Assembly: GCA_001599915.1 (NCBI GenBank)
Contig: BCIG01000016.1
Location: 310,001-374,000, forward strand
Length of the DNA stretch: 64,000 nt
From: Symbiotaphrina buchneri
Lineage: Eukaryota; Ascomycota; Symbiotaphrinales; Symbiotaphrinaceae
Direction: 5' to 3'
The position numbers were made by a program, and so were the translations under genes. Under the pieces are notes generated by a model. It ran no database searches. It had not been told where the DNA came from and saw only the letters and a program-made list of their open reading frames with translations. Numbering within the stretch: position 1 is the first letter of the stretch; each line of letters starts with the position of its first letter. This document shows positions 57,847-64,000 of this stretch, piece by piece.

Positions 57847-59114
57847 TCATCTCTTCTTCACCGTATTCCTGGGCTTGACATCTTCGGGGCTGAAGGCGTG
57901 AAGCATGACCTTGTTGGGCAGCTGGGGAGTGTTGAATGCATATCCTTTACTCCAGTCGTAACTGACCGAGTATGCGAATATCGATCCTGTGCGATTGAAG
58001 CTTGTTGCAGTAATCGGACCACCAACGGAAGGGTGCCCCTTCAATCGATGCTTGGCATCCTTGTCCCAGGCGTGGAAGGTTCCTGAGAGCAGTTAGCAAT
58101 GGTATGTCGGGAGAGGAGCTTGATGCTTACCATCAGATCCGGCGGTTGTGAAAGTACCATACTCCGGGTGGAAAGAGATCGCGTTCACGGAGTAGACCAT
58201 GGTGGTGTCGCGTTGACCTGCTGGAGTGTCACGGTGGCACTTGAAGGAAAAGTTCAAGCTATGATGTTGTTAGAGACGGAACTAGGACCCTCTACATATG
58301 GATGCTGCTCACCTGCTGTCCTTGTCGTCCACGTACTGTATCGCGCAGCGTCCCTCGATACTTCCAATGGCAAAGCCGCTGGCGTCCTTGAAGCAGCTCA
58401 CCACCCTCGTTTGCCATTTGAGGGGGCTCTGCATGGTCTTGTAGAATTTGGTGGGTTCATCCAGGTTCACGATGTTGATATACCGATCTGCTGTCGCGAT
58501 GACCATCAACTTGTCCTTGACATCCATGGAGTAGACGCGCTCCTGACATGCTAGTGTCGCGACAGGGGCGGACTGGCGCAGATCCCAGTATTTGACTGTC
58601 TTGTCCCACGACCCTGTAACAAGCATTGGAGTGTTATTAGGGCCATCGATAAATTTGACACAGCGGATCGGCTGCTCATGAGCAGCGACTTGGACAGCAG
58701 CAGGATTGCCGGATTGCAGGTCGAGCATTCTAGCTGCTTTGTCTGCCCCACCTCCTGCTACTTTGGTTCCGTCCTGAATCGGCCTCTATCAGCTGTCCGT
58801 TCTCCTCGAGGAATGGCCACCATCCACCTGCTAGAACTGCTCGGACTCACTTTCGACCACGCGCAGCTCAAAACCGGTCCTTCGTGCTCGAACAACGCCT
58901 TCCCCTCACTTTGTCCCGATGCATTGATTTCGTATATCCGCACCTTCTTGTCCCACGACGCAACCGCTAGATGGTCACTTTGCGAGGAGAATGTGACATC
59001 GGAGATTCCATCCTCCGGTGGCGCGGTGACGGCGACGTCTTTTGAAATATCTCCAAGTGTCTGATTCCCGGTGGCCGCTGAAGACGTCGCGGCGGACCCA
59101 AAGAGGCCGGCCAT
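57847..59114 (-). CDS. RAE1: mRNA export WD40 protein Rae1 (Gle2)
   Basis: Four exons (59114-58851, 58773-58313, 58258-58131, 58082-57847) give 362 residues forming a seven-blade WD40 propeller. Typical pieces are [95 protein letters not shown] and [14 protein letters not shown] near the end. Rae1 binds the GLEBS motif of nucleoporin Nup98 and supports mRNA export and spindle function. The start at 59114 gives MAGLFGSA, the family-type N-terminus; a longer upstream frame adds a spurious hydrophobic segment. Confidence 0.95.
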
Positions 59115-60328
59115 CGTGCAGGTGGATTTGACACAGACAAGGGAAAAGGGAAGGATGAGCAGAGTACCAACAAACCACAATACTTGGGCTTGCTCCAAGG
59201 AAGTCAGCAGTAAGTAAGATTTGCCGCTGCTGGGTGACAGTTGGAAGCGTCGTCCAAGCCCGCGCCTTTGGTGGTTTTGTTGCTGTGCCTGACTCGTCGT
59301 ACCTAAGGTACCGAGCGAGCTTGAGGTTAGACTTCGAGAGAAATCAGTCTAGCGCAAAGCTGCTGCACGTGATCGGCACGGCCAGACGAGAATGAAAAAC
59401 GGCTCGGAAATCCTGACACCGCTTTCGCTTTTTTCTCTTCAACTCTCGCTCAAAGGATCGCAGTCAAAGCTACACACAGAGATGGCCAGCCATCTCACTC
59501 TCGTCACCGAGAGATCTGCTTTGGGAGAAAGTCCCCGGACATCCTTGCCTTCAAGCAGGGCTTGCGGAAACGCGCCGCCATAGAAGCAAAACCGCGGCTT
59601 ATCCCTCCTACCTTTCTTCTTGCTCGCCTTCCTGCACCACTGTCCCGCTTGCACTCTCGGCTTCTGGCCTGCTCGGCGGTCATCGCTGCTGGGGAGACCA
59701 CATGGACGAAGATACGAGTCCGCGCTCCCTCGGTTCAGTGTGACGCAGCTCGATGTCGGACGGAGTCGGGAGGAGGGGTGGTGGGCTTCGTGGGACGGCG
59801 CTTGCGGGAGATGCAAGGGGAGAGGGGATCTGTTCGTCACGATTGAAAGATATGCGATTGCCTTGTCGAGACCGTCTTTGGCGGCTCCCTTCGGCAAGGT
59901 AACTCAATGGGGCTCATTCTTGATGCGAGGGTTCCACCTACTTCACAGGGTCCGTAGCTTATGTGCAAAGCGGCAGTGGTGGTACTGCAGAAGCTCGGTC
60001 GTACCGAGCCGGGCTCAATTACACGTTCAGGTGATGATATACCAATCATAGAGTCAAGCACTGAGGTCTCCTGCAAACCCTACGTGGTGTCAGGAGCTTT
60101 TGATGACCACGATTTGCGTTATGGTATCTGATGAACGCCGCTAAATGGACTGTCAAGATGGGGCTATTGGAGCGCATGGATTCTATAGGTTCAACGCATT
60201 CTCTAGCAGAGGGCACGTCGAATGCGACATACAGCTCAGTCTATATCCAATGAGAAACCGGAGGCATTGCATCGAGCGACAGGATCGTAGACGCGCCGTT
60301 GCCGCTTCTGTTCTGTAGCCGACCGGTG
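59115..60328. other. RAE1 promoter and ADE12 3' region, unresolved frames
   Basis: A 1.2-kb spacer between tandem genes. CCTAAGGTACCG lies at about 59302. At 59460-60050 several overlapping frames of 90-150 codons run on both strands. One plus-strand stretch (REEGWWASWDGACGRCKGRG) looks protein-like and ends at a possible donor (GGCAAG then GTAACT, near 59900). I could not build a full gene or name a family. Confidence 0.4.
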
Positions 60329-61676
60329 TTATCTTATTATCATGCTTTCCCTTCCCGGACCTGTCCCTATGAAGCGCACTCGCACGCCCAGGAACTCTTC
60401 GATGAACGCTATGTACTCCCGCGCCTTTGCTGGTAGTTCATCGAAGCTTTTCGCTCCAGTGGTTGACTGCTCCCACCCCTGGAATGTCTTGTAGGTCACC
60501 TCGACCTGCGCAAGCGTTCTGATATCTGCCGGGAAAGATTCCAATGGTACCCCGTCTACCTTATACTCGGTGGCTACCTTGATCTCGCGGAAGGTGTCAA
60601 GTATGTCCAGTTTGGTAAGGTTTAGAGCGGTGTAGTGATTCACGGCCGTCGAGTACTTGACGACGACCAAGTCCAGCCACCCACAACGCCGCTTCCGCCC
60701 GGTAGTAACGCCGAATTCTCGTCCGATCTCTTGCAGCTTTTCTCCATGTTCATTGAGTTGCTCGGTGGGGAATGGGCCTCCACCGACCCGGGTCGTATAT
60801 GCTTTGACGACGCCATAGATCTCCTTGACTTTGAACGGGCTCAGCGCGAGACCGGTGAAGATCCCTCCAATGCCGGTGTTGGAAGAGGTCACGTATGGGT
60901 AGGTGCCATAGTCAATGTCCAACATGATAGCGTTAGCCCCTTCAATGAGAATGTTTGTATTGGATTCCTGAGCAGATGTCATCAAGGCAATGGCGTCCAC
61001 GACGTAGTCTGCAAGTTTGGCTCGATATGTCTGCACAGGCGTCAGTCAGCTTAGAACGAGGGCCTCGTCCTCTTATAAGTCAAGGACGGGACCCGGCCAC
61101 GGCAGTTCCACTCACCTTGAATCTCTCAAGCTCATCCTCGACGTCGTATTTCAGGAGATCGCCGAACCTTTTGCGGAAGCCATGCTCAAGCGTTCGTAGC
61201 TTCTTCTCGAACAATTCCTCGTTGAAGATTTCTGAGATGCGAACACCGCTCCTACTCGCCTTGGTGGAATAGCATGGGCCAATGCCCTTCTTGGTCGTCC
61301 CGATCATGCTTTTACCCAGCTCGATCTCTTCCAGGCCGTCCACCACCTGGTGCAAGTCGAAGACGACATGAGCGCGGTCACTTATCAGTATCCGGCCCTC
61401 CGTATTGAGACCCTTCTTCTCCAAGGCCTCCAACTCGGCAAAGAAGGAAGGGACATGGACGACGACGCCAGAGCCGATCAGATTCATGCATTTGGGATTG
61501 GCAAGACCGGACGGTAGAAGGTGAAAATCGTAGGTGATGCCATTGGCGACAATCGTGTGGCCGGCATTATTACCGCCCTGGGCACGAGCACAGAGTTGGG
61601 CGCTGGGACAGAGGATGTCGACGAGCTTGCCCTTCCCTTCGTCACCCCATTGGGCGCCAATGACGACCGTGGCCAT
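60329..61676 (-). CDS. ADE12: Adenylosuccinate synthetase
   Basis: Two exons (61676-61116, 61030-60329) give 420 residues, the normal length. The GTP-binding loop is [11 protein letters not shown] near the N-terminus, followed by [12 protein letters not shown] with the catalytic His, [28 protein letters not shown] with the IMP-binding loop, ILIEGANA and [26 protein letters not shown] and RKRRCGWLD. It makes adenylosuccinate from IMP, aspartate and GTP, the committed step to AMP. No residue of these motifs is missing. Tandem upstream neighbour of RAE1 on the minus strand. Confidence 0.97.
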
Positions 61677-62275
61677 TATGTCTTGATGGTCGAGTTTGAA
61701 GTTGGATTCCTAATGCTAGGATGGGCCACACATCATATGCCGCTGCGAATGGGCTGAAGTCGGGGTCGCTCTGAAAGAGGGAATTGTAGAACGACCATAC
61801 AATGTTAATTATTGAGCGCTCCCGTATCTTGATGCGACCGACTTTTCCGGGGTCGTACTTGTACACAGTGTCAGGGAGTGAGTGGTAAGTCGAATGGACA
61901 GGAATGAGTCCATTAAATGAGTAATAATTGGCGGGGTGCGCAATCCTGCTAAGGTGCCGCTGGTGGGGCAGAAATTTAAAGATCGGCGGTTAGCTGCATC
62001 GAGGAGACAAGACGAGGCAAGACATCTTGGCCTTCACCTCCATGCCCGTCGGTACTACATAAAGTACTGGTAGGGCAGGGCAAGGCAAGGCAAGGCACGG
62101 CAGAGGTGGGAACACGCAAGGCACGATACAATCACAGTCACGAAGCAGCCTTAGAGCTAAAGACCATGCATGCACCGAGGCGATAAGAGGTCCTCTCGCA
62201 GCGTCTCCGCAGCCTGTGCTTCATGCTTTCTGCTCGATATAGATCCTTAATATCAAACAGATGGACTCTGTGGTC
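61677..62275. promoter_or_regulatory. ADE12 promoter and RTT106 3' region
   Basis: About 600 bp. It contains a GGCAA pentamer run at about 62076-62097 and no AAGGTA core, unlike most promoters here. No coding region is supported. Confidence 0.45.
62076..62097. repeat. (GGCAA)n short tandem repeat
   Basis: About four GGCAA-type units in a row (GGGCA, GGGCAA, GGCAA, GGCAA, then GGCAC). It sits about 400 bp upstream of the ADE12 start. Confidence 0.8.
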
Positions 62276-63751
62276 TTATTCCTCTTCTTGTTCGCCGTCT
62301 TCATCTTCAGCTTCCGAGCCACCATCTTCGCTACTAGAACCACTGCCCTCACTCTCGCCTTCGCTTCCGGGGTCATAATCTTCTTCTTCATCGTCTTCTG
62401 CGTCTTGCAACTCTCGTTCCGCCTTGGCCAGCTCGCTTTCTTCGTCCATAGGTTCCATCTCCTGCGCAGCTGCGCTGCCTTTCACGCCATTGACATTCAG
62501 TTTCTTTGCGCGCCTCTGCTCAGCCATACTGGCATCTTGAAGGTCATGTTTCCGAATGTACTCGTCTATGCCCTGATAGTCCGCTTGATCTAACATAGAA
62601 AATTCAAACTCCTCTTGTTCTTCGGGATTGCTGCCCTGAGTGGTAATGTTAAGGTTGAATGTCCGCTGCAAGACTGACGTGTACGATATTGACTCAATAT
62701 TCTCGAACGCAAAGAAAAGCAGCGGCTTTTTGAATCCCCACACGATCCCAGTCGAGAGGAAGAAGAGGTAACCTGTAACGTCACACGTCAGTTGAGAGTT
62801 CGACCGATAGACCTCCACCAAATTCCTTACCATCCTTGCTCCCTCTGAATGCCTTGACATGGTACGCTTTAGCACCTTTCCGATGGGCTTGTGTAAGCGC
62901 GCTGGTGAATTGCCTTTCATCCGGTTCCACAACTCTTTTGCCGACTAAAGAGAGACAACTGTTGAGGTGTTTTCGAATAAACGTCCTGTATGTCTCCTCT
63001 CCCGCAATAGCGTTACTAGCGCTATCATCACTTTGGACCACATTGATGGGGTTGGTCTCTGGGACCGTCCATACGATGGGGTCGGTTGGGGCCGTGCCTG
63101 CGGGAACATGGGCAACAGCGTCGGAAAATGAAGGAAAGACGCAAAAGGTATATTGTTGTTGAGCTTTTTCTGGGACAGGAAGGCAGACGACATGCTCTAA
63201 TACGACATTTCAGCACTGGGGGACGGGCATCAGGTGATGGAATTCACCAACGTATGTCTTGCAATGCGACTGAGAACTCAACGTTCCCCGAGGCTGGATG
63301 CCGGGCTCGAATGCCTCCTTTTGTGGAACAAGAGATCTCCAAGCTCAACTTCTTCCTTTGCGGGACAGTAAAGGAGATATCCTTCAGCGTGACCGACGCA
63401 GGCGTGTCATCGGAATATCTTGTGGTGCCGTTCGAGCTGGCTGTAGCAGGCACTGCATCCAAGCGTCGTTTCTTCGCCGTAGGGCCATCACCGCGTACCT
63501 CCAGGGCTTTCGCCGAGTGTGCAAGCTCGTTCTTGACAAAGACAACATGTTGTGCGATAGCATTGAACAGATCCCTGTATTGTGGCGTGGACGCTGTATC
63601 ATGCCACCAAATTGAACGTATAAGCTTAGACCTTGCGCACGCGGAGTCAAATGGCGGAAGAGGGCGAGAGCTCCATACACACTGCGCTTCGAATTGACCC
63701 CTTGAGATCCTCCCTGCCTGCGAACGCATCTCCGAGCAGACTCTCGTCCAT
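62276..63751 (-). CDS. RTT106: Histone chaperone Rtt106
   Basis: Four exons (63751-63679, 63593-63252, 63196-62831, 62772-62276) give 425 residues. The N-terminal helices ([17 protein letters not shown] joining [11 protein letters not shown]) form the dimerisation part. The tandem PH domain follows: [40 protein letters not shown]-like [38 protein letters not shown] and [19 protein letters not shown]. The C-terminus is a long Glu/Asp/Ser acidic tail. Rtt106 binds H3-H4 acetylated at H3K56 and deposits it during replication and silencing. The first intron was chosen (GTATGG donor, AG at 63594) because it restores the family spacing before DLFN; a second pair of sites also keeps frame. Confidence 0.9.
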
Positions 63752-64000
63752 GACGCCTTCGTAATTGGTATTGTTGCAAGGGACGTCGCTGCGAAACTCA
63801 GTGTCTCTGAAATCGGACAATGTAAATGTAGACTACCACTGTCGATCGCATCCGCAGGCTAGGCATTGGTAGGTACCTCACACAGGAGCTAAAAAGGTAG
63901 TACAGGAAGCTCGAAAACTGGTAGCTAAGCTACGAAGTTACTCTGTACAAGGCAAAAGCTGAGGCAGCGGACAGCGCATACGACGCTGCAGTGACAGGCT
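63752..64000. promoter_or_regulatory. RTT106 promoter
   Basis: Upstream of RTT106 to the window edge. It has GGTAGGTACCTCAC at about 63869 and one AAGGTA core at about 63894. No other feature is supported. Confidence 0.45.

Noticed and set aside
59439-59897. 152-codon minus-strand frame
   Set aside because: It opens at a TTG with no in-frame ATG near the start and contains no recognisable family.
1-64000. A biosynthetic or defence gene cluster
   Set aside because: All recognised genes are dispersed housekeeping genes with no core synthase, island-like composition or mobile border.

Overview
The window is nuclear DNA from a filamentous ascomycete (Pezizomycotina). I infer this from short GT-AG introns (mostly about 45-110 nt), compact intergenic regions, and family members with Pezizomycotina-type architecture: a KEX1 carboxypeptidase, a split-CxxC IMA1, a STS1/Cut8 proteasome tether, a fungal C2H2 protein and a Rho1 ending in CLIL. 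I cannot fix the class or species. I rebuilt 28 protein genes by hand-splicing; 27 are complete and the first is cut by the left edge. I found no rRNA, convincing tRNA, CRISPR, secondary-metabolite cluster, transposon or virus-like element.

Layout, left to right: MYG1 3' end (+), IGO1 (-), SFM1 (+), KEX1 (+), NDC1 (-), PEP12 (+), CYC3 (-), MVD1 (+), HLJ1-like J protein (-), AIM19-like (+), ARG4 (-), VFA1 (+), C2H2 zinc-finger protein (-), YVH1 (+), UFD2 (+), RHO1 (-), mitochondrial uL24 (+), ALG14 (-), IMA1 (+), ELP1 (-), COX8 (-), MTR4 (+), STS1 (+), a Ser-rich unknown (-), MLH3 (+), RAE1 (-), ADE12 (-), RTT106 (-). Strand flips between 21 of 27 neighbouring pairs, giving 11 convergent, 10 divergent and 6 tandem spacers.

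The genes are housekeeping and do not form one pathway. Themes are nuclear envelope and transport (NDC1, IMA1, RAE1), RNA and ribosome work (MTR4, YVH1, SFM1, mitochondrial uL24, ELP1), protein turnover and folding (UFD2, STS1, HLJ1-like), membrane traffic and secretion (PEP12, VFA1, KEX1, ALG14), mitochondria (CYC3, COX8, AIM19-like), biosynthesis (MVD1, ARG4, ADE12), chromatin and DNA repair (RTT106, MLH3) and signalling (RHO1, IGO1).

The most unusual feature is not a gene. A small palindromic word family (AAGGTACC, GGTAAGGTA and reverse complements) crowds many promoter-type spacers and is nearly absent from convergent spacers. It peaks between RHO1 and the uL24 gene, with about 29 core hits in 1.3 kb by hand count.
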